DNA from: a virus
Length of the DNA stretch: 51,635 bases
IMG/VR virus record: IMGVR_UViG_3300038825_000578
Coordinates: 1 to 51,635 of that record
Strand: one strand, 5' to 3'
The notes under the pieces were generated by a model. That model was not told the DNA's origin. It did no database searches and saw only the letters and a program-made list of their open reading frames with translations. Within the stretch, counting starts at the first letter, position 1. Each line of letters begins with the position of its first letter. The position numbers were made by a program, and so were the translations under genes. Positions 9,757 to 18,700 of the stretch are shown here, in pieces.

Positions 9757-10922
9757 TATGCCATACCTACCCCTCTTGATGAATCAGGATCTAAACTGTT
9801 CATTAGATTATACATGACCCGTGGTCCACCAGCGTTTTTTACCGCTTTTGCAGTCATTACAAACTCTCCGTCACTCAACATAGCAGGAACTAAATCATCT
9901 TTAGGCCCGCCTGGTCCTGATATTTGACCTTGTCTTCTTGGAAACTCTCCTCCCATAGCATATTTATCCATGTATCTTATATCCATTATACCACCATCTG
10001 CAACAGTTGGAACTCTATTTCCAAACATACCGTAGTAAGGAGTTTCAGGATAAATGTTATAGAACCCTGGATATTTTTCTTCCATGCTTCTATCGTCTTC
10101 TTCTTCACTAGCTGCATCTATAAGCGGAGGCGCAACTAAAGCAGCAACATTTGCATAAGTTTTAAAATCAGCTTTACCTGCTGGATTAATTAATTTACCA
10201 TCAACTATTTTTGCTCCACCTGATTTAGTTAATAATTGTGCCTGCTCTGATGTTAATGTGCCTAACTCTTTTCCTACTAATTCAGGATCTCCAAGCAATT
10301 GTGCTTGTGCTGGATTAACTTGCGTACCCGCAGATTGAAAACCTAAATTCTCTCCTAATTGACTTAATATACCTTGATCTGAAGTAAAAGCATATGGATT
10401 TTCACCAAATAAATCTGCACCTGGTAAGCCACTTGCGTAACCAGCAGTGCCAAAAGCCCTACCAGCTCCGTATCCACCAATACCACCCATGATTGCATCT
10501 CCTGCATCACCACCAGTTAGTAATGGTACACCTGCACCGATAAGTGCAGAATAGAAAGGTCCAGCACCAGCCAGGCCAGCAATAGTGCCAGCATAAGGTG
10601 CAATACTTTTAAGTGCTTTCTTAGCACCTTTAAAAATCTTTTTTAAGAAAAACTCAGGTTGTCCTGTAACAGGATTGATAGAGTTAAATTCATTACCTAC
10701 GATATATCTTTCAGGGTTGATACCCATGTCTAGCATTTGATTGAACAACATTGCTTTAAGTCTAGGATTAGAATCTAAGACTTCCATAGGCACAACTGTT
10801 TCGCCTTCAGCAACGTGTGCGATATATGCGTCTTCGAATCTACCTAAATCTGCAATTTTAGAAACCTCATTTTGAAAAGACTCTAAGCCTCTAGGTTCAT
10901 ATTGTTGCATGCTATAATCCAT
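9756..10922 (-). CDS. Tail/internal virion protein with C-terminal DGEFVM motif
   Basis: 388 residues. The N-terminal part (AHVAEGETVVPMEVLDSNP) and the C-terminal part (GPGGPKDDLVPAMLSDGEFV followed by AKAV...GG...MYNLMN) are two versions of a motif common in marine phage virion proteins and at the ends of tape-measure-like proteins. Between them lies a basic helix (FFLKKIFKGAKKALKSI) and a strongly hydrophobic Gly/Ala region of about 70 residues, likely membrane-interacting. It also holds ADGGIMDIRYMDKYAMGG. I call it a probable ejection or tape-measure-like protein; the motif itself is solid. Confidence 0.72.
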   Translation of the reverse strand: MDYSMQQYEPRGLESFQNEVSKIADLGRFEDAYIAHVAEGETVVPMEVLDSNPRLKAMLFNQMLDMGINPERYIVGNEFNSINPVTGQPEFFLKKIFKGAKKALKSIAPYAGTIAGLAGAGPFYSALIGAGVPLLTGGDAGDAIMGGIGGYGAGRAFGTAGYASGLPGADLFGENPYAFTSDQGILSQLGENLGFQSAGTQVNPAQAQLLGDPELVGKELGTLTSEQAQLLTKSGGAKIVDGKLINPAGKADFKTYANVAALVAPPLIDAASEEEDDRSMEEKYPGFYNIYPETPYYGMFGNRVPTVADGGIMDIRYMDKYAMGGEFPRRQGQISGPGGPKDDLVPAMLSDGEFVMTAKAVKNAGGPRVMYNLMNSLDPDSSRGVGMA

Positions 10923-10925
10923 GTT

Positions 10926-11156
10926 TTAACTTGTTCCTCCGAATATATCCGGCATTTTATTAACCTTTATTGCGACATCTTTTTGAATGTCTTCTTCTTT
11001 TGTGTCGGTGGCAGGATCTTTAACATCTTTGGTTGCCTCGTCTTCAGAAGCATAGACTTTTCCTGTTTTGGCGTGTTTAATAGTTGTAACTGTTTCTACA
11101 TCTATTTTTGGGATAGTTCTCCCAGCAACCACGATAGTATCTTCTTTTATACCCAT
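10926..11156 (-). CDS. Small acidic/charged hypothetical protein, 76 aa
   Basis: Short beta-type N-terminus (MGIKEDTIVVAGRTIPKIDV), then KTGKVYASEDEATKDVKDP and a charged Asp/Lys/Thr-rich C-terminus. Similar short proteins sit next to tail genes in related marine phages as far as I recall; no function is known. A ribosome binding site (AGGAGG) precedes ATG 11156, and the stop is only three bases from the start of the 388-residue gene. Confidence 0.65.
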   Translation of the reverse strand: MGIKEDTIVVAGRTIPKIDVETVTTIKHAKTGKVYASEDEATKDVKDPATDTKEEDIQKDVAIKVNKMPDIFGGTS

Positions 11157-11177
11157 TTTTTAACCTCCTTGCAATGT

Positions 11178-11504
11178 TTATGTTATCTCCAAAACGCTGA
11201 TAATTATGTGTAAATCATTAGCGTTTTGAGCTGTTGCTTTAATTATTTCTGACTCTTTTGCCACCAGTGTGCTAGTTAATATTTCAGCAGATGTTTTAGC
11301 TGCAATTGACTTGTCTTTTTCTAATGAAAACACAGCATCAGAACTGTCTGTCAATGTTAAGGTCAACGTACAAGCATTAGATGCATCATCATTAGAAACT
11401 CTTATTGACTTGATTATTGACGTGGTAGCTGTCGGCACAGTATAAACTGTAGTAGCATTTGTCGTTGTTAAATCTACTTTATAATTTGTGTATGTATTAG
11501 CCAT
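11178..11504 (-). CDS. Small beta-rich virion protein, paralogue of 19587..19934
   Basis: 108 residues, Thr/Ser-rich beta pattern. Begins MANTYTNYKVDLTTTNATTV and ends IISVLEIT. The gene at 19587 begins MANTF, has the same internal phrase (VYTV..TT) and ends SIMEIT, so the two are paralogues flanking the fibre region. The fold is probably a small beta-sandwich such as a decoration or fibre-accessory protein; that is inference. The start follows the TAG of the 56-residue gene at 11505. Confidence 0.7.
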   Translation of the reverse strand: MANTYTNYKVDLTTTNATTVYTVPTATTSIIKSIRVSNDDASNACTLTLTLTDSSDAVFSLEKDKSIAAKTSAEILTSTLVAKESEIIKATAQNANDLHIIISVLEIT

Positions 11505-11675
11505 CTACGATAAAAACCAAGTAAACCTTTCGTCATCTTCTCGTAATGTTTCTGGAGTATAAGTATTATTTAGTAAAAATATCAATTGATCCAATGTTTG
11601 TATCAATGTGTTTTGTTGTTGTTGACTATACTCTGGTGTAGCCTGGGGTAATCTAGGTATTTGTATTTTAGACAT
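11505..11675 (-). CDS. Small conserved phage protein, 56 aa
   Basis: ATG 11675 overlaps the TAA of the tail-nozzle-like gene (TAATG) and the TAG at 11505 directly abuts the ATG of the next gene, so the frame fills the gap exactly. Sequence: a Gln run (YSQQQQNTLIQTLDQL), then LLNNTYTPETLREDDERF and a WFLS C-terminus. I recall proteins with this pattern at the same place in marine phages. Mostly helical; probably a small structural partner of the nozzle protein. Confidence 0.7.
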   Translation of the reverse strand: MSKIQIPRLPQATPEYSQQQQNTLIQTLDQLIFLLNNTYTPETLREDDERFTWFLS

Positions 11676-13543
11676 TATGCTCCTCTCATTCCGTCTGGTT
11701 TAATATCTAATCGTAACGTTCCATATCTCCAATTATCATCAACAGCATCACTAGCAACTCTTACAGATATTTGTCTACCACGTATTCTTGTATCTTTTTT
11801 AGTTGTTGATGTTGTAATATTAAAAGATCCATGAGTTGTTTGTGAAGCAGATGGATATGGTCTAGTTTTTATTGTTAAATCTACAGTTCCAGATTGTGCT
11901 TTAAAATCAGGAATCATTCTACTAATAGACATAAAATTATCACCATCAGCTATGTCAATATCTCCTGATTCTACGTGAGCATTCATAGCAGCTCCATCAT
12001 CATTAGAACCAGTCTCATGTAAATGTATAAAAGTTCTACCTGCTTTTAAACCAGTAATAGTGCTTATAGTGGCTGTAGTATCAGTTGATTTAAATTCAGC
12101 TGCATAAGGATTATCGTAAGTTCCTCTGTCTGCCCAAGATGTTCTAGATAAAGTTCCTACATACCAAAGATTTTCTGCATAATTATAAAATACTACTCTA
12201 TCTATTTGTTGTGAATTAGCAGAAGCATAAAACCACATAACTTCATTGTAATCAGTATTTGCTGCACAAAATATATCTTGTTTAGCATTTACATTTAAAT
12301 CATCAAAAACATAGTCTTGAACACTACATGGTATTTTTTGCACTGCACCATCAAATAAGAAGAAAGAGTCAGTGCCCATCCAAAAGGATACACCACCTAC
12401 ATCTACTGCTGCATTTAAGCCAATACAACCACAAGCAGAACCTAATTGATTAAAACCAAAGGTAAGTGGTGGACCTATAAACTGCATTTGATATAAAGCT
12501 GTATCTGTCCATATTAGAACAGCACCTCTAGATCTTACTGCTGTTTGTATAAAGTTACCATCCACCAATCTTTTCGATCCTGCTGTATTAGTTGCCGTTG
12601 GTGTCCAAACATTTTGATCTTCTTGACCTGACCATCTTAAAAACATGTTGTCTTGTGTAGAAGATGTACCTATTGTTGTTTCTGTACCAAAACAAATGAC
12701 ATGTCGATCATCACCTGACACTAACATAAATCTACTTTTTGTGGGTGCATTAGATACATTGGTAGTTGAAGATCTATTTGATGATAATCCACTTGATGTA
12801 TCCCAATAGAATAATCCACCATTAAATTGTAAAGCTAATACGTCTTCACCCCAGTTATCGAGAGCCCACTTACCAGATTCTAACAAAACACCCTCAGCTC
12901 CAGTAAGTCCTTCTCTTGTTGTATTCCAAGTGGATGCACCGTATGTAGAGGCACCCCAACCATAACCAAATATAGATACTGCTGAACCTGTATTTATTTG
13001 ATATGTTCCGTTGGCCGTGGCTCCTGTCGCATCAGAACTAGCCGCAGCTTTTGCTTCTATGGTAAAAGTATTAGCATTAGGAACTGTTAGTATTTCAAAC
13101 TCTCCCTCAAGATTAGCAGCAGATATACCACCTACTGCGCCACTAACACTTGCAATAGTTACAAAGTCACCGATCAACGCACCATGAGATGAGTCTGTTA
13201 CAGTAACTGTAGTGCTACCATTAGTAGTTTCAAATTGTGTAATATTACCTGTGCCTGTAGCTCTGATAGGAGTTATATCAGCGTATGAGTTTTCAGAGTA
13301 AGCGTATAGTTTTTTGTTAGTGCCATAGATAGCATACTTAACACCACTTAAATCACTATAAGTTAAAATAGCTCTAGTAGCACCTACCAGTGCATCACTA
13401 GTTACTTTTTCCCAACCACCTAATTTTTCTGGTAAACCATATCGAAAGCGAACATTATCACAATCTACCCAACGTCCTTCTGCACCGTACTCGGTATTTT
13501 GTTTATCTATTCCTGGTGCTATTTGCAGTTTTGATAAAGGCAT
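11675..13543 (-). CDS. Tail nozzle / packaged-DNA-stabilisation-like protein
   Basis: 622 residues with the plan of podovirus nozzle proteins (P22 gp10 or T7 gp12 type): an N-terminal segment that introduces a beta-propeller (GRWVDCDNVRFRYGLPEKLG), repeated WTDTALYQMQ, FWMGTDSFFLFDG and VMWFYAS propeller blades, and a C-terminal beta domain with GRQISVRVASDAVDDNWRYG. A Thr/Gly-rich insert (GNITQFETTNGSTTVTVTDS) sits near residues 100-185. These proteins form the distal tail tube and keep packaged DNA in place. The neighbours are fibre genes, as expected. Family placement is by recognition, without a search. Confidence 0.78.
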   Translation of the reverse strand: MPLSKLQIAPGIDKQNTEYGAEGRWVDCDNVRFRYGLPEKLGGWEKVTSDALVGATRAILTYSDLSGVKYAIYGTNKKLYAYSENSYADITPIRATGTGNITQFETTNGSTTVTVTDSSHGALIGDFVTIASVSGAVGGISAANLEGEFEILTVPNANTFTIEAKAAASSDATGATANGTYQINTGSAVSIFGYGWGASTYGASTWNTTREGLTGAEGVLLESGKWALDNWGEDVLALQFNGGLFYWDTSSGLSSNRSSTTNVSNAPTKSRFMLVSGDDRHVICFGTETTIGTSSTQDNMFLRWSGQEDQNVWTPTATNTAGSKRLVDGNFIQTAVRSRGAVLIWTDTALYQMQFIGPPLTFGFNQLGSACGCIGLNAAVDVGGVSFWMGTDSFFLFDGAVQKIPCSVQDYVFDDLNVNAKQDIFCAANTDYNEVMWFYASANSQQIDRVVFYNYAENLWYVGTLSRTSWADRGTYDNPYAAEFKSTDTTATISTITGLKAGRTFIHLHETGSNDDGAAMNAHVESGDIDIADGDNFMSISRMIPDFKAQSGTVDLTIKTRPYPSASQTTHGSFNITTSTTKKDTRIRGRQISVRVASDAVDDNWRYGTLRLDIKPDGMRGA

Positions 13544-13551
13544 GATAGCTC

Positions 13552-14559
13552 CTATACTGCTGATTCATAAAATCTAATCCAACGATCAGTTCCATTTATA
13601 TTTACTCTTATAGCTCCTGCTTTACTTGCAGTTTCACCTGTAGATGAAGAAACACTAGCAGAACTATCACTAGCTGATGTTCCATCAAAATATATAAATT
13701 CTTGATCTTGATCATCTTGATCTAAAGATAAACAAGCTATTGCTCCAGATGAATTAGCTTGATTTATTTCTACACTTGCATTTGCTGGTGAACTTGTTCC
13801 AAAACCAATTTTATCTGCTGAACCATCAATAAAGAAAGCATGAGTTAAAGTATTTGTTTCTGCTCTAAAATCCACAGAAGCGCCTGATTCATTAAATGTA
13901 AATCCACCTCCGTCAAAGTCAATCGCACCCGTGGCTTTTACACCACCGACAACATGTAATTCTGTAGAAGGTGAGTTTGTTTTAATACCAACACGGTCAT
14001 TACCTGCATCAGTAAAGAATAAGTTTGCGTCACCGTTACCTTCGATTCTAAAATCTAAGTCTGCTGAGGACTCGTTAAATACAAAAGTACCACCGTCAAG
14101 AGAAACATTACCTGAAACACTTAATGTTCCGTTGGCCGTAATATTTCCTGCATCGTTTAAAACATCAAACATCGTAGAACCGTCTGAGTATAAGATGTGC
14201 TTTGCACCCTGTACGAGGGTCGTGCCTGTTCCCCCTGAAGGTTTGAAAGTTAAACTATTACCACTGTGTGTGGTTGCATCATCAACAATATACCATGTTT
14301 CTACAGCTTCACAGCTCATAACAGTATCCCCTGTCAGTGTGCCTGTTAGTTTGATAATGGCATTACTTTGTTCATCAGTTGTTGATCCATCGGTTGTAGC
14401 TAAAGTATCATTGGTGCTAGCAATCGCTACAGATACATAACCTTTGATTGCTGATTCTACTTTTTGTAAATTGTTATTTGTAATATTACCCCAAGTTCCC
14501 GAGTTTTCACCTGTGGCTTGTAACTCTAAATTTAATGAACTTGAATATGACGATGCCAT
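13552..14559 (-). CDS. Tail fibre protein with two beta-repeat modules
   Basis: 335 residues. The N-terminus (NLELQATGENSGTWGNITN) is typical of phage fibre proteins that attach to the virion. Two copies of a module occur: FVFNESSADLDFRIEGNGD..NDRVGIKTNSPS and FTFNESGASVDFRAETNT..ADKIGFGTSSPA, giving an elongated beta shaft. The C-terminal region is Ser/Asp-rich and ends INGTDRWIRFYESAV. It has no small partner gene of the kind seen in the 14964-19585 array. Confidence 0.8.
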   Translation of the reverse strand: MASSYSSSLNLELQATGENSGTWGNITNNNLQKVESAIKGYVSVAIASTNDTLATTDGSTTDEQSNAIIKLTGTLTGDTVMSCEAVETWYIVDDATTHSGNSLTFKPSGGTGTTLVQGAKHILYSDGSTMFDVLNDAGNITANGTLSVSGNVSLDGGTFVFNESSADLDFRIEGNGDANLFFTDAGNDRVGIKTNSPSTELHVVGGVKATGAIDFDGGGFTFNESGASVDFRAETNTLTHAFFIDGSADKIGFGTSSPANASVEINQANSSGAIACLSLDQDDQDQEFIYFDGTSASDSSASVSSSTGETASKAGAIRVNINGTDRWIRFYESAV

Positions 14560-14568
14560 TTTTTACTC

Positions 14569-14961
14569 CTAATCTGTTGAACCTGGCTCTACATCAACCC
14601 AGGTTATTGTTTGTGAATCATCCACTTCGTTCCAAATAAAGAAGTTTGGATCACCCACACTAAAATTAATAACATTCTGAAATGCTTCACCAAAAGCAGT
14701 TTCATCACCTAATCCTACACTAATTTGTCCTGCTGTGGTAGGACTAATATTTGCAGATGCTGATACAGTCTCAGTTCCTATAGTAAAACTTGGTGCTCCA
14801 GCAGTAGAAGGAGACACAGAGGCACTTGCGGTTACAGTTTCATCTCCTAGATTAACAGAAAAAGATAAGCCACTAACAAAAGGCGATCCTACGTTTTGAA
14901 CACCACCGCCTCTAACAGAGGCTATGGCAAACTCAGATATGGTGCCGTGGCCAAATAACAT
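14569..14961 (-). CDS. Small repeat-containing fibre/structural protein
   Basis: 130 residues. After MLFGHGTISEFAIAS there are about two and a half copies of a 20-25 residue beta repeat (NLGDETVTASASVSPSTAG, TIGTETVSASANISPTTAG, GLGDETAFGEA). The C-terminus reads IWNEVDDSQTITWVDVEPG. The N-terminal phrase is shared by small tail proteins of many marine phages. Probably a short fibre or baseplate-like component; function not known. Confidence 0.7.
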   Translation of the reverse strand: MLFGHGTISEFAIASVRGGGVQNVGSPFVSGLSFSVNLGDETVTASASVSPSTAGAPSFTIGTETVSASANISPTTAGQISVGLGDETAFGEAFQNVINFSVGDPNFFIWNEVDDSQTITWVDVEPGSTD

Positions 14962-14963
14962 TA

Positions 14964-15263
14964 TTAACCTTTTGGATTATCACTTCTTACTTTATTGTAA
15001 GCTGTTTTGTAAGCATCCCATTTTGTAGAATCTCCACCTATTTCTTTTTCACAATATGCTTCAGCAAAATCTTGTAAAGAAGGATACTGTGCAAGACGAT
15101 TTATTTTGTATAAATCTGGATCACTCCAAGCTTCTACCTTTGTCCAATCAATAGTTACAGGTTTATTATTAGCATCCACTGCCACTATATCTGTTTTGCT
15201 GTTTCCATTTATTGAAACTGCATCGCTGTGAATTGCTCTAATTGCTTTGTGTAAATCAGCCAT
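14964..15263 (-). CDS. Small partner of fibre gene, possible fibre chaperone (99 aa)
   Basis: Helical, charged protein coupled by TAATG to the fibre gene at 15263..16255. Contains VTIDWTKVEAWSDPDLYKIN and ends AYNKVRSDNPKG. The last segment matches the end of the protein at 18361 (DKVRNDNPKE), which also follows a fibre gene. Small genes after fibre genes in tailed phages are often fibre-assembly chaperones or XkdW-like proteins, so I infer that role. No signal peptide or catalytic motif. Confidence 0.68.
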   Translation of the reverse strand: MADLHKAIRAIHSDAVSINGNSKTDIVAVDANNKPVTIDWTKVEAWSDPDLYKINRLAQYPSLQDFAEAYCEKEIGGDSTKWDAYKTAYNKVRSDNPKG

Positions 15264-16255
15264 TATGCTAGTACCTCCATAACTGTAATTGATTGAACTG
15301 TTCTTGCAAACTGAGAATTGTCAGTATCATCATGTGTTCTACCATAATACAAAGTGCCTCCACCTACAGCAGCACCTTTAACTTTGTACGTGACCTGAGA
15401 TGTCGTATTAGGACTGTCTAAACACATTATATTAGGATAGAGCAAAATAGTATTTCCTATAGTTCCCCCATAGGCACCAGAACCAAAAGCTCTTGATCTA
15501 TTACTTGAAGCATCGCCTAAAGCAATTTGTGTTGAATCTCTAAATAATTGTCCAGAAATAGCATTATCACTTGAATGAATACTAAGATTTACATTAACAA
15601 GGATTTTACTACTAGTAGCAGAAGGTGTAATATTTACACTTAATCCTGTAACATCAACAAAACTAGATGAAGTAGTCGAAAACACATCTGTTTTCAAAGT
15701 TTGTATAACTTGTCCTATTTTTCCTTGTCCTATAGAAGTATACTCAGTTCCTGCTAAATCTAAAACATCACAGTGTAATGTGCCATCAAAATATCCATCT
15801 TTAAATTCTTTTGATGAAGCTCCAATATCCACATCATTATCTGTGGTAGGTTCTATAACACCGTCTTTTATACTAAATTGATCTGTGCCACCTATCTTAA
15901 CATCTATCTGGTCATCTGTATCAGCATGAAGACTTGTATCACCGTCTGTATCTAAAATTAATTCATTACCATTTAAGTCAGAATCTAAAGGACCACCTAC
16001 TGCACCAGATATCTCTACAATAAAAATACTGTCTCCACTTGCAGGAGCTGTAGTAAAAGAAATTTGAGATCCACCACTGGCCAAAGTAAAATCAGTGCCT
16101 GGTCTTTGAATTACACCATTTTTAGATACGATTAATTGTGCAGGCGAACCTACTTGTGTGCCTAAATTAAAATCTGTGGTGGAACTATTAAAAGTTCCTG
16201 TAAATCCTAAATCTGAAAAAGTCCCGCTTTCTATTGATTTTCCTATATATGGCAT
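15263..16255 (-). CDS. Tail fibre, receptor-binding candidate (330 aa)
   Basis: Three parts are visible. Residues 1-90 (MPYIGKSIESGTF..., LIVSKNGVIQRPG, APASGDSIFIV) form an attachment domain shared with the fibre at 18701. The middle (TDNDVDIGASSKEFKDGYFD) is a shaft repeat also present in the fibre at 19952. The C-terminus (QTLKTDVFSTTSSSFVDVTG, then ITPSATSSKILVNVNLS) is a tip domain shared with the small fibre at 17833. So this protein looks built from modules shared with three neighbours, consistent with recombination among fibre genes. Confidence 0.8.
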   Translation of the reverse strand: MPYIGKSIESGTFSDLGFTGTFNSSTTDFNLGTQVGSPAQLIVSKNGVIQRPGTDFTLASGGSQISFTTAPASGDSIFIVEISGAVGGPLDSDLNGNELILDTDGDTSLHADTDDQIDVKIGGTDQFSIKDGVIEPTTDNDVDIGASSKEFKDGYFDGTLHCDVLDLAGTEYTSIGQGKIGQVIQTLKTDVFSTTSSSFVDVTGLSVNITPSATSSKILVNVNLSIHSSDNAISGQLFRDSTQIALGDASSNRSRAFGSGAYGGTIGNTILLYPNIMCLDSPNTTSQVTYKVKGAAVGGGTLYYGRTHDDTDNSQFARTVQSITVMEVLA

Positions 16256-16256
16256 A

Positions 16257-16436
16257 TTATTCTCCTGGATCCGTTATTGTATTACCCGCGGCAACCCACA
16301 GAAGAATCTCTTTGTAATGTCTGTTTTCTGTGTCGTGTGGTACAGACATTATGTCTGTACTATCAGTTAAAGTTACCGTGTAAAATTTATTCCAGATTCC
16401 GTCCTGATATTTTTTTGTTACTGTTGCAATATTCAT
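16257..16436 (-). CDS. Small partner of fibre gene (59 aa)
   Basis: The frame from ATG 16436 to TAA 16257 exactly fills the gap between two fibre genes. It starts immediately after the stop of the 375-residue fibre. Sequence features: MNIATVTKKYQDGIWNKFYT, then SVPHDTENRHYKEILLWV and an acidic tail ending TDPGE. The WV..GN.I.DPG ending resembles small proteins found after tail fibres in other phages. It occupies the second-gene slot of a fibre-partner cassette. A perfect 10-bp-arm inverted repeat lies inside it (16340-16360). Confidence 0.75.
   Translation of the reverse strand: MNIATVTKKYQDGIWNKFYTVTLTDSTDIMSVPHDTENRHYKEILLWVAAGNTITDPGE
16340..16360. repeat. Perfect inverted repeat, 10-bp arms, inside the 59-aa gene
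   Basis: GTACAGACAT and ATGTCTGTAC are separated by one base. As RNA it would be a tight hairpin; as DNA a two-fold symmetric protein site. It lies inside a coding frame and has no T tract, so it is not a terminator. It could be a recombination or cruciform site between fibre cassettes; that is speculation. Confidence 0.7.
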
Positions 16437-17564
16437 TTATAACTCCGCATCCAATTTTAAATAACATGAAGATACAGCGTTCATCATATATCCCGGATCA
16501 TCTACATGAGATGACATATCTGTTCCTCCTGTATCTACTAGAGTGAATTGTCCAGATTTATTAGTTCCTCCAAAAGTGACAGCACTACCATAATTTGTAT
16601 TAATACTACTGGTAATAACTCTCCAGTGATCTGCACTTCCAGAAGAAGAAGAGGATAAAGAGGGAGTTGCTCTAAACTCCACAGGCCACAACATAGTCAT
16701 TCTAAAAGTATCATTATCATGAATATGACCCCCCATAAGATCTTTTAAAGATTCAGATGCATCCATGTAAATTTGAAAATATCTCTTACATCTTCTTAAG
16801 TTACTATCACGACTCTCAAAAGGAAAATCAGGTATTGTGTTAGTATCAAACTCACCGATTTCCATTTGAACTCCTGTAATGTACCAATTATTATCAGTGC
16901 TATCTGCATTATTAACTTGACCTACTGCAACATTTGCATTGGTATGTGATTGCCATGTTGTTGCTAATGTTCCAGAAGTACGATTAGTGCCTGTTGTTAT
17001 CCACCAAGTAATTCTAAAACCTTCACCGTTATTATCGTCTATTACTCCAGTAGTGTCTGCAGCAAAAACTACTGTTTTCTTTTCCCATGTGTTGGTTGTG
17101 TTGACAGTGTAAGTCTGTGCTTGACTTCTTGCATCATCATTTTGATAAATCCAAATAGCATGAGTTCCTGTTTTTGTGGCATTTACCCAAAAAGATAAAG
17201 TAATTTTTTTAGCACTTGAAGTGCCATATCTTAACAACTGTAAATCTTGTGCTTCTAATAAAGTTTGAACTCCTAAAGCATCATCTGCATCTGGAGAACC
17301 TGCCGCTGTGGTACAATCCATTTTTAAAGATGTTGTAAAACCTTCACCAGTAGGCACATCTGTTGATTGAGTTTGTGTAAATCTAGCTGATGGACTACCT
17401 TCAACGACAAGTTTCCATCTATCACAAGTATTATATCCTGAAGTTGCTCCTAGACCTGTGGCGGAAGTCGCTCGCTGAGCCACGGACATATCTCCATTAA
17501 TAATTAGAGGAGTTACGATTCTACTTCTATCTAATCCCCCATCTGTTACTTTTGTAATGCTCAT
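16437..17564 (-). CDS. Tail fibre with carbohydrate-binding-like domain (375 aa)
   Basis: After a short attachment segment (MSITKVTDGGLDRSRI) the protein reads INGDMSVAQRATSATGLG ... TCDRWKL, a signature of phage fibre proteins with a carbohydrate-binding-like beta-sandwich. The sandwich continues through ITLSFWVNATKTGTHAIWIY and WYITGVQMEIGEFDTN, ending FPFESRDSNLRRCKRYFQ, the usual end of this domain. The remaining 110 residues form a separate tip. It probably contacts surface polysaccharide of the host. Confidence 0.8.
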   Translation of the reverse strand: MSITKVTDGGLDRSRIVTPLIINGDMSVAQRATSATGLGATSGYNTCDRWKLVVEGSPSARFTQTQSTDVPTGEGFTTSLKMDCTTAAGSPDADDALGVQTLLEAQDLQLLRYGTSSAKKITLSFWVNATKTGTHAIWIYQNDDARSQAQTYTVNTTNTWEKKTVVFAADTTGVIDDNNGEGFRITWWITTGTNRTSGTLATTWQSHTNANVAVGQVNNADSTDNNWYITGVQMEIGEFDTNTIPDFPFESRDSNLRRCKRYFQIYMDASESLKDLMGGHIHDNDTFRMTMLWPVEFRATPSLSSSSSGSADHWRVITSSINTNYGSAVTFGGTNKSGQFTLVDTGGTDMSSHVDDPGYMMNAVSSCYLKLDAEL

Positions 17565-17572
17565 CTATACTC

Positions 17573-17833
17573 CTATTTACCTATCAATGCCTTAATTTCT
17601 TCATCAGTTAAACCAAGGTTTTTAAGTTTAGTTTTGCCTGATGCCTCTTTACTTTCATCATTTGTTTTTTTCGTTGCTTCAGCAGTTTCATATTCAGATA
17701 TTTTTGCATTAATATCCTCTGCTGATATTGGTGTAGTTCCATCTAACCATTCAATTTTATTAACATTATTATCAGTGATCTGACACTTAGCATCAGGATT
17801 AATATATTGTATTACTTTTAAAATATCAGCCAT
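17573..17833 (-). CDS. Small partner of fibre gene (86 aa)
   Basis: Coupled by TAATG to the 174-residue fibre upstream. Contains KIEWLDGTTPISAEDINAKI, a pattern found in XkdW-like and small tail proteins that follow fibre genes, then a charged helical C-terminus (ATKKTNDESKEASGKTKLKN) and a final helix ending DEEIKALIGK. Proposed as a fibre chaperone or short fibre accessory by position. Confidence 0.68.
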   Translation of the reverse strand: MADILKVIQYINPDAKCQITDNNVNKIEWLDGTTPISAEDINAKISEYETAEATKKTNDESKEASGKTKLKNLGLTDEEIKALIGK

Positions 17834-18357
17834 TATCCTTCTACCTCAATTAATGTCCAATGTGATTTGTAATCAGAAATTCCTAATCTCCAGTTTGGAT
17901 TACCATCATAATTTGCAACAGAAATACCTACATGAACAGCACTTGTAGTTGAAGGTGAATGTAAATAATTAAATACTAAACACCCATGTTCTTCTGTGGT
18001 TCCTGCTGCACTATTATAGTTATAAGCACCAAATCTAACTTGTTGATAATCAGTTGAGCTAGTTGATGCTGCGCTACCCGTGTTAATTCTTAATTTAAAA
18101 GCTGCATTTTGGCCAGCAGAGTTACTATCCTCTGTTTGTGCAGGACCACTAAAAAGCACTAATATTTTACTTGAAGTTGAACTTGGTGTTATATTAGCAA
18201 CATAATTACTGATCATTACCTCACTAGACGTGTTTCCAGATTGATTTGATGTTATTGTAGTGCCAACAACTTGAAGTATTTTACCAAATCCTGTGGCTTT
18301 AGCTGCAGTGACTGCATCATCTGCTATACCATTTGTTCCTATTGTACTAAGTGCCAT
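17833..18357 (-). CDS. Short tail fibre / receptor-binding tip protein (174 aa)
   Basis: A short attachment segment (ALSTIGTNGIADDAVTAAK) is followed by a beta-rich tip domain with ITPSSTSSKILVLF, shared with the C-terminal domain of the fibre at 15263. The end reads NPNWRLGISDYKSHWTLIEV. No shaft repeats, so it may be a minimal fibre or a tip that trimerises onto another protein. The phrase GIADDAVTAAK recurs in phage fibre linkers (compare SSIADDAVESEHL in the protein at 18701). Confidence 0.75.
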   Translation of the reverse strand: MALSTIGTNGIADDAVTAAKATGFGKILQVVGTTITSNQSGNTSSEVMISNYVANITPSSTSSKILVLFSGPAQTEDSNSAGQNAAFKLRINTGSAASTSSTDYQQVRFGAYNYNSAAGTTEEHGCLVFNYLHSPSTTSAVHVGISVANYDGNPNWRLGISDYKSHWTLIEVEG

Positions 18358-18360
18358 GTT

Positions 18361-18699
18361 TTATTCCTTTGGGTTGTCATTACGAACTTTATCACAATGA
18401 TCCTTAAAAGTTGTTGTCCCATTTTTTTGATCCTTATAAATCATTTCTAGTTGATCCTCAAAAGGTAAGTATTCTGTTCTTCTTTTTGCATCTACAACTG
18501 CATTATTTTCTAAAGTTATTGCTTGAGAAGATAAAGCGTTTAATTGTGAGTCTGTGGGCTTGACTTTGTCTTTTGCATTCCATTCTTTAATGTAAGGATT
18601 ACTAACTCCACCTATCATATCATCTTGAACTTTTACTTCGGATGTAAAATCTGGTGTCCTACCTAAATACGCTTCTATTTTTCTAATTAAATTACTCAT
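18361..18699 (-). CDS. Small partner of fibre gene, XkdW-like (112 aa)
   Basis: Helical protein with PTDSQLNALSSQAITLENNA in the middle and RRTEYLPFEDQLEMIYKDQK then NGTTTFKDHCDKVRNDNPKE at the end. The R..YP..DQLD..Y.D..NGT..W pattern is typical of XkdW-like and fibre-assembly proteins that follow tail fibre genes. It begins a few bases after the stop of the C1q-like fibre at 18701. I infer an assembly role. Confidence 0.72.
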   Translation of the reverse strand: MSNLIRKIEAYLGRTPDFTSEVKVQDDMIGGVSNPYIKEWNAKDKVKPTDSQLNALSSQAITLENNAVVDAKRRTEYLPFEDQLEMIYKDQKNGTTTFKDHCDKVRNDNPKE

Positions 18700-18700
18700 T

